A stretch of 64,000 bases of DNA from Clostridium thermosuccinogenes (GCF_002896855.1 NZ_CP021850.1:2877665-2941664), one strand, 5' to 3'. Positions 16,432 through 26,371 are shown, counted from the first letter of the stretch. The notes: generated by a model not told the origin, from the sequence alone. Program-made: numbers and translations.

Positions 16432-17025
16432 TTATTTAGTCCATTTCATATAGACCCTCTCATTGAAGCCTTTTAGTTTGGGATGCTTTTCTTGCTTTCG
16501 CATGAACTCTGAAAATCCCAGCTTTTTATACAGCCGGTAAGCATTTTGATTGGTATCCGCAACATCTAGAATAAATTCACGGTAGGGCAGTTCTTGCATA
16601 ACGTGTTGAAACAATGCCGTGCAAACACCTTTTCCGCGCGCTGCCTCACTTGTGGCGACGCACTCAATATAGCCGGTATTATCCGGATATGTCAGCGGGG
16701 TATTGAATTCTTTTTTCAATAAGTAATATGCCAGATTTCCCATGACAAAACCGAGATGTCTTTTCATCATGGTTTTGTCTATATGCATGGCTCGCTGCCG
16801 GTTGTTGGAGCATGCGAGCATGCCTGCAATTTTTCCATCCATTTCAGCCAGATAAAAAACATCAGGGCAGAATGTGCCTTTGAATGCGTTTCTAAGCTTT
16901 TCCCTGTCCTTGCTGAAAAAGGATAAGTCCTTGTAATAGCCATCCACGAATACGTTTGCTACTTCATAACCAACATCGCGGTCATAATCTGTCATTCTGC
17001 GGACTAAAACATTATTATTGGCCAT
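16432..17025 (-). CDS. GNAT-family N-acetyltransferase
   Basis: 197 residues. The acetyl-CoA binding loop is ARGKGVCTALF (about residues 129-139), preceded by the strand GYIECVATSEA and followed by ILDVADTNQNAYRLYKKLGFSEF, the typical last GNAT motif. Residues 1-90 (RRMTDYDRDVGYEVANVFVDGYYKDL) form the substrate side. Acceptor unknown. A strong ribosome site (CAGGAGGTG) precedes the ATG. It lies 55 bases downstream of the TetR gene, on the same strand, so it may be co-transcribed and controlled by it. Confidence 0.88.
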   Translation of the reverse strand: MANNNVLVRRMTDYDRDVGYEVANVFVDGYYKDLSFFSKDREKLRNAFKGTFCPDVFYLAEMDGKIAGMLACSNNRQRAMHIDKTMMKRHLGFVMGNLAYYLLKKEFNTPLTYPDNTGYIECVATSEAARGKGVCTALFQHVMQELPYREFILDVADTNQNAYRLYKKLGFSEFMRKQEKHPKLKGFNERVYMKWTK

Positions 17026-17079
17026 AATGACACCTCCTGAATATGAAATCTTCTCATTATCTCATTCTAAAAAATATAT

Positions 17080-17709
17080 CTAACCAATATCCCCTTGCTT
17101 ATCACCAGCTTTTTCTTTTACTAAAAACGCCATAATGTCTTCTATCTCAGGTGCAATGTATTTGTCTCCCAAAAATAGCCTCATGTTTGCCATCCCTTGA
17201 ATTATTGAAAAATACAAAAGCGCCAATTTGTACGGATTTCCCGGTTTGAACTCTCCCATCTTCTGTCCCTTTTCAATCAGCTCTGCAGCCTTCTCAAATA
17301 ATAGTAAATCGCTCTTTCTGATTTCAGCCATTTGAGGCAGCGCTTCCTCCTCAAAAATAGAGCGGGTGATCATAAGAAAGTAGCAAGACAGTTCTTCGCT
17401 TGACTGGATATCTTTAATAAGGCTGGAGGTCATTTCTGCGAAAGCCTGGGTGGGAGAAGCATGGGAATCAAAGATCTGTGCAGCTTTAGTCAGCTCTTTG
17501 ACCGTATCCTCTATCAATTCACAAAAAAGCTCATCCTTGGACGAAAAGTGGCGGTATATAAGTCCTGTGCTTATTCCTGCGGACTGGGCGATTTCTTTTA
17601 TATTGGTCAAGGCAAAGCCTTTTCGCGCAAACAACTTAAGCCCGGCTGCCATTATCTTTTTTTTCGTTGCCATAGTTATTCTTTCGTTTTGCTCCTTGGT
17701 TCGTGCCAT
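17080..17709 (-). CDS. TetR-family transcriptional regulator
   Basis: 209 residues from the Met at 17709 (MARTKEQNERI), chosen because AGAGG lies 8-9 bases upstream; upstream in-frame Met codons fall inside the operator. The N-terminal helix-turn-helix reads IMAAGLKLFARKGFALTNIKEIAQSAGISTGLIYRHFSSKDELF, the classical TetR signature. The C-terminal ligand and dimer domain is AcrR-like and not diagnostic. A perfect 11-bp inverted repeat lies 19 bases upstream of the start, indicating autorepression. The likely target operon includes the following acetyltransferase; no exporter is adjacent. Confidence 0.92.
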   Translation of the reverse strand: MARTKEQNERITMATKKKIMAAGLKLFARKGFALTNIKEIAQSAGISTGLIYRHFSSKDELFCELIEDTVKELTKAAQIFDSHASPTQAFAEMTSSLIKDIQSSEELSCYFLMITRSIFEEEALPQMAEIRKSDLLLFEKAAELIEKGQKMGEFKPGNPYKLALLYFSIIQGMANMRLFLGDKYIAPEIEDIMAFLVKEKAGDKQGDIG

Positions 17710-17727
17710 TATCATAACCTCTTTCAC

Positions 17728-17760
17728 AATATAATGAACTGAACGTAAATTCATTATATT
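17728..17760. promoter_or_regulatory. TetR-type operator
   Basis: AATATAATGAA (17728-17738) and its exact complement TTCATTATATT (17750-17760) flank an 11-bp spacer. The dyad is immediately upstream of the TetR start and overlaps a TATAAT-like sequence on the minus strand. Confidence 0.75.
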
Positions 17761-17850
17761 ATGGATAGCAGTGTTTGTCAAGGAACCTCTATAAGTTCAA
17801 AAATGCGCAATCCTTCTATATGTTAATGCCACCCTTCCTGGGAGAGTAAT

Positions 17851-17887
17851 GAAAATGGACCCGATGTCCCAAGGCACCAGGTCCAAA
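17851..17887 (-). terminator. Probable terminator of the chemoreceptor gene
   Basis: TGGACC (17856-17861) pairs with GGTCCA (17880-17885), with G-U-rich inner pairing, followed on the minus strand by TTTTC. It is 40 bases past the chemoreceptor stop. Confidence 0.5.
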
Positions 17888-17924
17888 TCCCCGATCAACT
17901 CATATTCGCATGATGTATGATACT

Positions 17925-19976
17925 CTAAACCTTAAATTTTGCTACTAATAATCTTAACTCTTCTGCAATTGAAGCCAGATGTCCTCCGGAGCTTGCTATC
18001 TCTTGAATCGCAGCAGCTTGCTCTTGCATAGAAGCAGATGCTTGTTCTGTTCCGGCAGCATTTTCTTCAGAAACTGCCGATAAACTCTGAGTTAGTTCAA
18101 TGATTTTGTTTTTATGCTCCGTCATAATTTCTGAAGAATGATTAAGCTTATCAATTATAGATTTAATGGCATCTATCGCCTCTGCTATTCCCCTAAATTT
18201 ATCTTCTGTCTGCTTTACGCTTTCATCCTGATCATTATCAATCCGCTTAACTTCAGTCATTGTCTCCACAGCTAACTGAGATTTAGTCCTAAGCTCTTTA
18301 ATTACTTCATTTATTTCCCGAGTAAAGCTATTTGATTGCTCTGCCAGCTTTCTAATTTCGCCGGCAACAACAGCAAAACCTTTACCTGCCTCGCCTGCTT
18401 TTGCTGCTTCTATTGAGGCATTTAAAGCCAGAAGGTTTGTCTTATCTGCAATGCTTTTAATCATAGCACTGGCAATTTCAATTTTTTCCGTGCTTTCATT
18501 ATTGCTTACTATCACTTGATAAATCTCTTCTGTGGCTTGGTTGCTTCTTTCTGTCTTTTCAACAAGCTCTTTAAGAATTTCATAGCCATCATCTTTTTGC
18601 TTCTCAATTTGCTCTGCCGCATTATTGAGTTCCTGGATATACTTTAAGTCTTGTTCAAGTAAGTTGCCCAATTCTTCTATATTACTGGCTGTGCTTTCAA
18701 TGTCTTTCGCTTGCTCTGCCGCACCTTTAGCAATTTCTTCAACCGTCTTTGTCACTTCTTCTGATGAAGTGGCTGCCATTTGAGATTTGGCAGATAATTC
18801 TTCTGTCAGGCAAGCGATATTTTCCGCATTTTGTGAAATGGTATTAACCATATGTCTCAGATCATTGAGAACATTATTATAATAACGGCCCATCTTTCCT
18901 ACTTCATCTTCGGCCTTCACTTCGACAGGCCGTGTAAAGTCGCCTTTGGCAACATATCCTAAGTTATCGACAAATTTCTTGATTCTCTTAGAAAATGAAG
19001 CGCTATACAAGATTATGAAGGCAGACGTTAATAGAACTATTGCCAGAGTGATAAGAATTACCTTTCTTACAATCTCATCTACCGATGAGAACAGCTCTTT
19101 TGTCGGAGCCATTACCACCAGTTTCCAGCCGGTGCTCTTAAGTGATATGTAATACGTTTTGAAGCTTTTCCCGCCTAACTTGACATCCTCCGAACCGGTG
19201 TCATTGCTCAGAATATCGTTGGCAATACCACTCAATTCCTCATCTTCATTAATCGTTTGCTTCATAACCTTGTCAGAATCCTTATGGGCAATGAATCGTC
19301 CGTTTGTATCCAACAGAAAAGCAAATCCGCTGTCTTCCAACTCTACTTGCGAAATAATATTTTGAATGGTTGTCAAATCATAATCAGCCGATACAACTCC
19401 AACTACGCCTTTATCCGTGTTAATGGGTACGGCTGTAGTAATCATCGTGATTCCTGAAGTTTCGTCAAAGTATGGATCCATCCAGCCTGCCCCATTCCCG
19501 GCATTTTTACCGGCAAGATACCAGTCCGTATTGGGATAATCATAGTCCTCAGTTTCATAATCTTCTGTATATACTAGTTCGTTTCCATCCTTATAAACAT
19601 AGGGGCCAAAGTACTTTGTACCGCTATCATAGGTATAATATTCAAGCCACAATCCGGATCCGAGGGTGTTAGGATTCGTAGAGACCATTTTCTCAATAAC
19701 CGCCCTGTAGTCCGCTTTTGTCAGCTTATTACCCTTGGCTTTATACACGGAAGCGACAGCTTCTGCAACTTTCCTATGGGCTGTAAATTCGTGCTCAATG
19801 GATTCGTTTATTTCTGCCAGTGCAACAGATATTCTTTCTTCTATTTGCTTCTCCAGTCCTTTTGATGCTTCCAAAACCGAGATGGCTGAAATCAACACTG
19901 TAGCAAGCAATATAATGGGTATAAACGCAATCAACATCTTTGACCTGATGCTCATCGAATTATAAAAATGTTTCAT
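17925..19976 (-). CDS. Methyl-accepting chemotaxis protein with dCache sensor
   Basis: 683 residues. Layout: membrane helix 1 (about 12-33), extracellular double-Cache domain (about 35-295; blocks [43 protein letters not shown]), membrane helix 2 (about 297-320), HAMP (about 322-375) and a long cytoplasmic coiled coil with the hairpin signature [26 protein letters not shown] and a conserved EIRKLAEQS. It binds a small ligand (amino or organic acids are usual for dCache) and signals through CheA/CheW; no che genes are in the window. ATG at 19976 is preceded by GAGGGTG; the in-frame TTG upstream is less likely. It shows the cell is motile or chemosensory. Confidence 0.95.
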   Translation of the reverse strand: MKHFYNSMSIRSKMLIAFIPIILLATVLISAISVLEASKGLEKQIEERISVALAEINESIEHEFTAHRKVAEAVASVYKAKGNKLTKADYRAVIEKMVSTNPNTLGSGLWLEYYTYDSGTKYFGPYVYKDGNELVYTEDYETEDYDYPNTDWYLAGKNAGNGAGWMDPYFDETSGITMITTAVPINTDKGVVGVVSADYDLTTIQNIISQVELEDSGFAFLLDTNGRFIAHKDSDKVMKQTINEDEELSGIANDILSNDTGSEDVKLGGKSFKTYYISLKSTGWKLVVMAPTKELFSSVDEIVRKVILITLAIVLLTSAFIILYSASFSKRIKKFVDNLGYVAKGDFTRPVEVKAEDEVGKMGRYYNNVLNDLRHMVNTISQNAENIACLTEELSAKSQMAATSSEEVTKTVEEIAKGAAEQAKDIESTASNIEELGNLLEQDLKYIQELNNAAEQIEKQKDDGYEILKELVEKTERSNQATEEIYQVIVSNNESTEKIEIASAMIKSIADKTNLLALNASIEAAKAGEAGKGFAVVAGEIRKLAEQSNSFTREINEVIKELRTKSQLAVETMTEVKRIDNDQDESVKQTEDKFRGIAEAIDAIKSIIDKLNHSSEIMTEHKNKIIELTQSLSAVSEENAAGTEQASASMQEQAAAIQEIASSGGHLASIAEELRLLVAKFKV

Positions 19977-19989
19977 TTTCTTCACCCTC

Positions 19990-20370
19990 AAATTTTTATT
20001 ATCTTCGTTATTTATACCTTAACATTACTGTAAACTCGTTATGCTAGCTTTTTCGATAGCTGAGTTCCGAGTTAAAGAGAGAGTTAGAATAGATAGCAAA
20101 ACAAATTTTTATTGAATTTTAATATATAATTATGTTAAGTTCATATTATATCTCGTCAATTCGTCTGTCAATAGACAAGCATATATTTTTTGCCAAACAT
20201 CTCCAAAATCCGATGAGTTTCACCAATCGTGTTGTATGCCCCTATGAACTCCTGACTTGTGCCCTTTAATATTATATCGGTCTTTCTGTAGGCAATCTGT
20301 AGCCTCCTCTCCTCTTTCTCCTCTAAAAAAGGTTCGACATATTATGTTGACTATGCTGCATATAAAGTAA
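19990..20370. other. Intergenic stretch, no gene recognised
   Basis: About 380 AT-rich bases between the chemoreceptor promoter side and the end of the lipoprotein gene. No convincing frame, terminator or RNA was seen. Confidence 0.5.
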
Positions 20371-20377
20371 CAACCAT

Positions 20378-20764
20378 CTATTCAGCATTGCTTTCCAGAT
20401 TTTTAACTATAACCTTTCCGGTTGCATCTTTTCCGGTGATACGTATTTCGTATTTATCCGTTTCAGATACTGTTACAGTGAATAAGCCTGACTCAAGGTC
20501 GTTTCCCGTATAGGGTTCGCTACCTTTTTTTCCTTTGACCGTAAGAGCTATTTTTCCATTTTCATGGACTACTTCAATCTGCAGCACATCACCCTTGTTA
20601 AGGGATAGCTCACACTTGTTCTTTGAGCTCCACTCCTTGAAATCCATTGTGAATCCTGTTCCGTTTGGATTCTCAAGAATCACAATGCTGCCCTTTGGGG
20701 CGGAACAGGCTGATATCACTATAATAATGGTTATAAACAGTGGCAGAAAAACTATCGGGTGCAT
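20378..20764 (-). CDS. Small lipoprotein
   Basis: 128 residues from the ATG at 20764, preceded by AGAGG at 9 bases; it begins 12 bases after the stop of the hydrolase gene, completing a three-gene operon. The signal peptide MHPIVFLPLFITIIIV ends in the lipobox ISAC. The mature part is a beta-rich domain (SIVILENPNGTGFTMDFKEW, GKIALTVKGKKGSEPYTG, FTVTVSETDKYEIRITGKDATGKVIV) that looks like a small carbohydrate-binding or Ig-like sandwich. Function unknown. An upstream ATG at 20809 overlaps the hydrolase but lacks a ribosome site. Confidence 0.75.
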   Translation of the reverse strand: MHPIVFLPLFITIIIVISACSAPKGSIVILENPNGTGFTMDFKEWSSKNKCELSLNKGDVLQIEVVHENGKIALTVKGKKGSEPYTGNDLESGLFTVTVSETDKYEIRITGKDATGKVIVKNLESNAE

Positions 20765-20778
20765 ATTCCGAATCCTCT

Positions 20779-21984
20779 TTATTCTTGTATTTTTGTTGAC
20801 AAAAAGCACGATAATACCTCCTCTGCAAACTTCGCCCGCTCATTTATCCATGGGCTGTGGCCGGAATGCTCAAACCACACAATTCCTTTATCGGGCACAT
20901 CCAGGAGTTCCATATATTCCTCGGCCAACACAGTGGGCGCATTGACATCATGCCGGCCCAGGAAGAAGTATACCGGCACATCCAGTTTGGTATAATCCTT
21001 TCTCATATCGATGGTGTAAAGCTGTTGGTACACATGATTATAAGTGTTGATGATGCCGCGGAAAAAGTTGATTTTGTCCAGCAGTCCATATTCGGAAGAA
21101 CCAATGTCCCGCAAGGTGTTATAGCCGGGATTGTAGATTTCAGGATTTTCCGCCATATAAGCGCTGAGATAATTCAGGTACACTGCGCTTTTCCATGTAA
21201 CATCCTTTCCGTAATAGGGTGGTTCACCACTTGCCTTAAGCCTTTTTATTAAGGCGGTATCACCTTTGGATCGGGCGATTTCCAGAGCCTTGGCATAATC
21301 CATCCTTTCGGTTTCGGCAAAGTCCACCATTTGCCCCGTGCCGATCAAGGCGTGGTATGACTCCGGGTACTCATCCACAAGGAAAATTCCCAAGGCGCTG
21401 CCCCACGATTCACCCAAAAGATAAATCTTTTCCTTGGAAAAACGCTCCTTTAAGTACTCCGTCAGAGCGTGACCATCCTGAATATAGGTTTTGGCTGTAA
21501 TGTTTTTCTTCTTTTCTGCATAATAGGACTTTCCGGAGCCAGGCTGATCCCAGTTGACAACGACAAAATGCTTCTCCAATTCCGCCAGCTCATGCCTCAC
21601 CGCAGCCATCTGCGTACCGCCGGGCCCTCCTGCCAAAAAAAGCAGGACGGGCGCATTTTTGTCCCAACCCCTCAGACTGATCCACTGCTTCCTGCCGTTC
21701 AGTTCGAGTTCTCTAAGCTCCGCAATGCTGTTTTTGGGTGTTTTTCCGTTTTCATCAACAATGGACGGAGTGGAAGCGGTGAGCTGTGAAAGGGTGATCA
21801 ATCCCATATTCAATATCATCACCACGGCAAAGAATATCGCCGATTTTTTCAATCTAAGGAGCTGCCTGGGATTCTTTTTTTTCCTTATGCGTGCGATGGC
21901 AAAATAAGCAGTTAGAATCAAAATTCCTGCAAGGGCAAAGACCGACAAAACGGTCAAAATTAAAAATATAACTGTCTGAATCAT
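20779..21984 (-). CDS. Membrane-anchored alpha/beta hydrolase, proline-iminopeptidase-like
   Basis: 401 residues with two N-terminal membrane helices (about 5-28 and 50-70), then an alpha/beta hydrolase domain. HG-type oxyanion region reads FLAGGPGGTQMA, the following VVNWDQPGSGKS is typical of prolyl aminopeptidase/tricorn-interacting-factor families, the nucleophile elbow is GESWGS, and the catalytic His is in FEHSGHSPWIN with FLGRHDVNAP supplying the acid. The domain should face outside. Substrate is unknown; peptide or ester are both possible. The ATG has a good ribosome site (TGGAGG) 12 bases after the methyltransferase stop, so both are in one operon. Confidence 0.88.
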   Translation of the reverse strand: MIQTVIFLILTVLSVFALAGILILTAYFAIARIRKKKNPRQLLRLKKSAIFFAVVMILNMGLITLSQLTASTPSIVDENGKTPKNSIAELRELELNGRKQWISLRGWDKNAPVLLFLAGGPGGTQMAAVRHELAELEKHFVVVNWDQPGSGKSYYAEKKKNITAKTYIQDGHALTEYLKERFSKEKIYLLGESWGSALGIFLVDEYPESYHALIGTGQMVDFAETERMDYAKALEIARSKGDTALIKRLKASGEPPYYGKDVTWKSAVYLNYLSAYMAENPEIYNPGYNTLRDIGSSEYGLLDKINFFRGIINTYNHVYQQLYTIDMRKDYTKLDVPVYFFLGRHDVNAPTVLAEEYMELLDVPDKGIVWFEHSGHSPWINERAKFAEEVLSCFLSTKIQE

Positions 21985-21996
21985 AGCAAACCTCCA

Positions 21997-22548
21997 TTAT
22001 TGCTTAATATATACACATTCAAGAGCGTTTCCCATCATCGGGATATCCGTGATGCGGCTATCCTTGGGAAATAGCCTGTTTTGCTCTATCAAGCGTTTTA
22101 TAATTCTTAATTTTTCAGTTTCATTCAATGGTTCACGGAAAACGAGTACACCACCGTTTTTTAGGGACCCGGCCAACTCAGGAATGACCCTTTCCAATTC
22201 ACTATCCGAAATATCATGCAATACAAAGTGGCAATACGCTACATCAAAGCTTTCCTTTGCAAGCGACGGGGATTCCCAATGCAGATAAATTATGTTCCCG
22301 TAGCTGCGCAAAGTTTTGCGGCAGACACTCAACCACCGTTCAGAGATATCCAGACAGGTCAATTGCCCATGGGGAAGCTTTTTTGCAGCGTAGTACGCAA
22401 CTGTCCCCATGCCGCTCCCGAAATCAAGCACCTGCTCTCCGCCTTCAAGGGGTAGACGGTCCGCGAATGCCTGGTAGACTGTCCGGCCGCAAAAGAAAAA
22501 CGCGAGCCTGGTCAAAAATATCTCTAAACGAGTCGGTTCATACTTCAT
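21997..22548 (-). CDS. Class I SAM-dependent methyltransferase
   Basis: 183 residues. Motif I reads VLDFGSGMGTVAYYAA (about residues 37-52), motif II LTCLDIS, motif IV FDVAYCHFVLHDI, and motif VI LVFREPLNET, the order of class I (Methyltransf_11/25) enzymes. It would use S-adenosylmethionine on a small-molecule or lipid acceptor that is not identifiable here. It is the first gene of an operon with the membrane hydrolase and lipoprotein, which suggests a role in envelope or small-molecule modification. Ribosome site GAGGTGATGAGTA before ATG. Confidence 0.88.
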   Translation of the reverse strand: MKYEPTRLEIFLTRLAFFFCGRTVYQAFADRLPLEGGEQVLDFGSGMGTVAYYAAKKLPHGQLTCLDISERWLSVCRKTLRSYGNIIYLHWESPSLAKESFDVAYCHFVLHDISDSELERVIPELAGSLKNGGVLVFREPLNETEKLRIIKRLIEQNRLFPKDSRITDIPMMGNALECVYIKQ

Positions 22549-22559
22549 TACTCATCACC

Positions 22560-22800
22560 TCAATATATCCAATCATGATTCTTGCTTTTACAATTTTATA
22601 AATACTGTAAAGCCTGTTATCAAAAAAACTATCCCGATGCATCTGAGTGCAATGACATATGCTTTTGAAGGTGTTACAGCTTCACTGTTTTTCCATTCCT
22701 CTGCAACATTCCATAGTTGCCTGGGGAAAAATAGTAACTTCAAGGAAAATAGCATTAACAACATTCCCGCGAGTTGTTCCTGCTTAATAATAATCCCTCC
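22560..22800. other. Intergenic stretch, no gene recognised
   Basis: Lies between the methyltransferase promoter and the terminator of the next operon. No convincing gene or structured RNA was seen. Confidence 0.45.
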
Positions 22801-22802
22801 AA

Positions 22803-22865
22803 TAAAAAATCAGCTGTATTTCAGGTTCATCACCATCATAGCAACCGAACCTGTCATACAGCTGA
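22803..22865 (-). terminator. Terminator of the BaeS-like two-component operon
   Basis: CAGCTGTAT and ATACAGCTG form the base, with an inner CAGGTTC/GAACCTG stem; on the minus strand the hairpin is followed by ATTTTTTATT. It is 20 bases past the kinase stop. Confidence 0.85.
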
Positions 22866-22884
22866 TATAAACCTTAAATTTACC

Positions 22885-24285
22885 TTAAATCGTTGGAATG
22901 GTAATCCGGAAGGTACTGCCCTTAATTTCGTTAAGATGAAGTGTTAAATTCCCTCCGTGGGCTTCGGCAATTTTTTTGGCTATGGATAGCCCCAATCCGC
23001 TGCCACCGGTTTTGGAGTTGCGGGAATCGTCCACCCGGACAAAAGGCTTGAATATGTTGTCTGTAAGATGAGCTGGAATTCCGACCCCATCGTCGCTAAA
23101 ATCAATCACCACCTGATCATTTTGTATTGTCAGGCTTACGGCAACCAGTGTCCCCTTCGGATTATACCGCATTGCATTATTTGCGAGATTTTGAATAATC
23201 CGGCTAAACCGGTGGGTATCCAGCAGGACAAAAACGCTTTCTTCCAAAATATCGAATTCATATTTGAACCCTTCGCGCTCCAGCTGCGGCACAAGCTCGC
23301 CGCATATCTGCCGGATGTATTCGCATATATCTGTTCTTCCCAGCTTTAATGTAAAATCCGGGCTGTCCATTTGGGAAAGCTCAAACAGCTCGGTGAGTAG
23401 CTGATTGGCCCTTCTGCTGTTATTAAGAATGATGCCAAGATGTTCATTTCGCTCCTGCTCTGTCATGCCTGTCTTTCTCATAAGCAACTCCGCATAGCCT
23501 TGTATGCTGGACATAGGGTTTTTAAGATCATGGGAGATGTCGAGAATCAACCGCCGCCTATCCTCCTCTGACTTTTTGCGCAGGGAGATTTCATGCTCTA
23601 TCCGGGCCGCCATGTCGTTAAAGGTGTTTTGCAGCTCGGCAAACTCATTTTTCAGGCGCAAATCCACCCGTACGGAATAATCCCCTTCCCGCAAAAGCCT
23701 TGTGCCGTCACAGAGCTTTTTCAGCGGTATAGTTATGCCTGCCGCTGTAATCCGTGAATAGATAAAGGCGAAAAGGGCAATCATCAGAAGATAAATCAGC
23801 ACCACAAAAGCTATCGCCCAACCCGCCCGCATAAAATCACCGGCGGCAGCTTCTTTATTATGCACCAGGGAAAAATCCAGCCGAACGGAGGTGGGAAAGG
23901 TAACAATCAGCCAAAATTCGCCTTTTGGTTGATAGAGGATATCGTAATGGTAGGACTTGCTTCGGCTTTCCGTTAAAAATGTTGTAAATTCTTCGACAGT
24001 CAGCTTATCTTTACCGATGGTGTCAAGGCCGCTGGAATAAACGACACGGTAGTCCTTGTCCACCACCTGTACACCGCCCCCGTTTTGCACGACAGCGGAT
24101 GCGTCGATCTGCCTGTAATCCTCTTTTATAATTGCGCTTGCAGGATACTGGTTTTTTGCCAGTGAACCTGCAATCAGCCTGCTGGCAAAGGACAGCAGTA
24201 CAAAGGCGAGTACCGTATCCAGTATCGTCAGCAAAAATATCACCAGAAAATTTATGAGAAATTGATTGGACAATTTTCTTTTCAT
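22885..24285 (-). CDS. Sensor histidine kinase with HAMP domain
   Basis: 466 residues: membrane helix 1 (about 10-34), extracellular domain (35-150), helix 2 (about 153-178), HAMP (about 180-232), HisKA with His252 in DISHDLKNPMSSIQGYAEL, and HATPase (N-box QNLANNAMRYNPKG, G boxes DDGVGIP and GGSGLGLSIAKKI). It pairs with the regulator gene that overlaps it by four bases (ATGA). The stimulus is unknown; the organisation is like BaeS/PhoR-type envelope sensors. No target gene sits next to the operon apart from the methyltransferase-hydrolase operon downstream, behind a terminator. Confidence 0.93.
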   Translation of the reverse strand: MKRKLSNQFLINFLVIFLLTILDTVLAFVLLSFASRLIAGSLAKNQYPASAIIKEDYRQIDASAVVQNGGGVQVVDKDYRVVYSSGLDTIGKDKLTVEEFTTFLTESRSKSYHYDILYQPKGEFWLIVTFPTSVRLDFSLVHNKEAAAGDFMRAGWAIAFVVLIYLLMIALFAFIYSRITAAGITIPLKKLCDGTRLLREGDYSVRVDLRLKNEFAELQNTFNDMAARIEHEISLRKKSEEDRRRLILDISHDLKNPMSSIQGYAELLMRKTGMTEQERNEHLGIILNNSRRANQLLTELFELSQMDSPDFTLKLGRTDICEYIRQICGELVPQLEREGFKYEFDILEESVFVLLDTHRFSRIIQNLANNAMRYNPKGTLVAVSLTIQNDQVVIDFSDDGVGIPAHLTDNIFKPFVRVDDSRNSKTGGSGLGLSIAKKIAEAHGGNLTLHLNEIKGSTFRITIPTI

Positions 24286-24983
24286 GATTTTTCACCGGTG
24301 TAATGGAGCTTGTACCCAATGCCGCGAATGGTTTTCAGATACTTTGGGTTTTGAGGGTCGTCCTCAATCCGGTTCCGGATTCGACTGATATGCACCATTA
24401 TAGTGTTGTCGTCAAAATAGTATTCCTCGCCCCATACCGCGTGATATAGCTGCCGTTTTGTAAAAACCCTTTCCGGGTGTTCGATAAAGTGCAGAAGAAG
24501 CTTGTACTCCTTTGCGCCAAGTTCAATCGGCTCTCCGTCCTTAAAAGCGCAGCATTTTTCCTTGTCTATGGACAAATTCCTGTAGGTAATGCTTACATTG
24601 GATTTCTCCTTTTGAGAAAGATACTCATTGTTCCGTCTGAGTTGCGCACCTACGCGAGCCACCAACTCGGCAATGGAAAAGGGCTTTGCCAGATAATCGT
24701 CCGCACCCAGTCCGAGCCCCAGCACCTTGTCCATTTCGCTCGTTCTCGCGGTCAGGAAGATGACAGGAAGTGTACTGTGCTCCCGTATTTTACGGAGAAG
24801 GTTAAATCCGTCCATCACCGGCATCATCACGTCAAGGATTGCCAGATGAACCTCCTGGGATGAAAGGATATCCCAGGCCTCCTTGCCGTTTTGCGCAGTC
24901 AAGACTGTATATCCGTTTTCCTCAAGACTGATTTTTATTAAATCCCGTATGTCCTTTTCATCGTCTGCGATTAATATATTCAT
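24282..24983 (-). CDS. OmpR-family response regulator
   Basis: 233 residues: receiver with acidic pocket ADDE, Asp51 in LAILDVMMPVMDGFNLL, conserved Thr and Lys (FLTARTSEM, AKPFSIAELVARV), then a winged helix (LGAKEYKLLLHFIEHPERVFTKRQLY to TIRGIGYKLHY). It is similar in layout to the VanR-like regulator but has its own linker (NNEYLSQKEKSNVS). First gene of a two-gene operon with the kinase; ribosome site GGAGG precedes ATG. No phased repeat like that of the VanR-like regulon was found upstream. Confidence 0.94.
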   Translation of the reverse strand: MNILIADDEKDIRDLIKISLEENGYTVLTAQNGKEAWDILSSQEVHLAILDVMMPVMDGFNLLRKIREHSTLPVIFLTARTSEMDKVLGLGLGADDYLAKPFSIAELVARVGAQLRRNNEYLSQKEKSNVSITYRNLSIDKEKCCAFKDGEPIELGAKEYKLLLHFIEHPERVFTKRQLYHAVWGEEYYFDDNTIMVHISRIRNRIEDDPQNPKYLKTIRGIGYKLHYTGEKS

Positions 24984-24989
24984 ATGTTT

Positions 24990-25500
24990 TTTAACACCTC
25001 CAGCCCATAACCCTTCGGTTATTTATCGAATCATCCAGACCGCTGATATCTTTAAGGCCCGCCTTCATCTTTTCATCAGCAAAAGGTTATTTAACAATAT
25101 AATACACTAATTTCTGACTATAGGATATATAGCTTTGAATAAAAAGAGTAAAACAATTTAAATCAATTTTACATGAAAAAGGTAGAAATGATTTCGATAT
25201 GAATTACTCTTATGAGATTGACGGATAGCGGGATATTTTGACCGCCGTTCAATTTGTCAGCGGTTTATAATCTCGGAAAATAGCGCCGATGCCTAAAAAA
25301 AGCACCGGTACCTTTGACACGGCAATCATCGTGGTCAGCTTCCCACAGCTTTTTGATGCTTGCGTGAATAATACCTTGCTGCCATCGAAAACGTACCTCC
25401 ATATTCTTGCGTGCATCTTTGCATGGAAATGATTTTACCCCTGTTTTCAGCGATAGCACAAAAAATAAATACTTCTAATACAAGAGCACTATAAACCATA
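24990..25500. other. Intergenic stretch with no supported gene
   Basis: About 500 bases between divergently placed regulators. A minus-strand frame near 25265-25459 lacks a ribosome site; another minus-strand frame ending near 25252 has coding-like composition (KVPVLFLGIGAIFRDY) and could be a decayed gene end, but I could not assign it. Confidence 0.35.
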
Positions 25501-25504
25501 TTTT

Positions 25505-26371
25505 TTACCTGCACAGTGCAATGAAGTCCTTTGCACTCTCAGTCAGAAACTTATTCTTATGATAAATGACAGAAAAGCTTCTTTTAAATTGTATCCCGTT
25601 AATATAAAACTGACTGATTTCTTTGCGTTCAAGGGAGTCCTTTACCAGTAAGTAAGGCAGCACGGATATACCCAAATTTGCCTGCACCGCTCTTATAATC
25701 GCTTGAGTGCTTATACTCTCCCAGGCAGGAAAAACCTCTAATCCATGCATGGTCATGGTACTGTCAAAGATTTCGCGCCCGGCGCTTCCTTCTTCCCTCA
25801 GAATAAGACTTTCCTTTTGAAGCTCTGAAATCTCAACATTTTTCCGATAAGCAAAGGGGTGATCATTCCCGCATATCATCACCAATTCATCATCACGGAA
25901 TCTATGCTCTATAATATAGGAGCTGTGGACAGCACCCTCTATCAGCCCAATATCGATCTTATTTGATAAAATATAATGTTGAATTCTTTCTGAATTATCT
26001 ATGATTACCTTTACATCCATTTGAGGATGCGCTTGTTTAAACCGGGTTATATAGCCGGGCAATAAGCAATTTCCGATGGTAATGCTTGTTCCAATCCGGA
26101 TGATTCCCATTGCATCGAAGTTTTTGATTCCCTTTTCCATATCCTCAAAAAGCCCCACAATATGGGTTGCATATTGGAGAAAGCTCTTTCCTGCCTCAGT
26201 GATATGGAGTCTTTTTCCGATGCGGTCAAACAGCTTTATCCCATAGTAATCTTCCAGCTCTGATATCGCAAGGCTGATAGATGGCTGTGCAATATACAGC
26301 TTTTCTCCGGCTGCAGTTGCACTGCCGGTTTCACACACAGCAACAAATATTTTAAGATGCTTTAATGTCAT
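25505..26371 (-). CDS. LysR-family transcriptional regulator
   Basis: 288 residues, standard LysR length. The N-terminal helix-turn-helix (residues 1-60) reads MTLKHLKIFVAVCETGSATAAGEKLYIAQPSISLAISELE, the family signature, followed by the linker helix and a substrate-binding domain (IRIGTSITIGNCLLPGYI, DIGLIEGAVHS). Its sequence is nearest in style to the CysL/YwbI type regulators. It is divergently transcribed from the two chromate-transporter genes, separated by 102 bases, the classic arrangement for a LysR activator and its target. The inducer is unknown. Confidence 0.93.
   Translation of the reverse strand: MTLKHLKIFVAVCETGSATAAGEKLYIAQPSISLAISELEDYYGIKLFDRIGKRLHITEAGKSFLQYATHIVGLFEDMEKGIKNFDAMGIIRIGTSITIGNCLLPGYITRFKQAHPQMDVKVIIDNSERIQHYILSNKIDIGLIEGAVHSSYIIEHRFRDDELVMICGNDHPFAYRKNVEISELQKESLILREEGSAGREIFDSTMTMHGLEVFPAWESISTQAIIRAVQANLGISVLPYLLVKDSLERKEISQFYINGIQFKRSFSVIYHKNKFLTESAKDFIALCR

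Noticed and set aside
25265-25459. Minus-strand 64-codon frame
   Set aside because: No ribosome site and no recognisable motif; a different frame there has more protein-like composition but also lacks a start.
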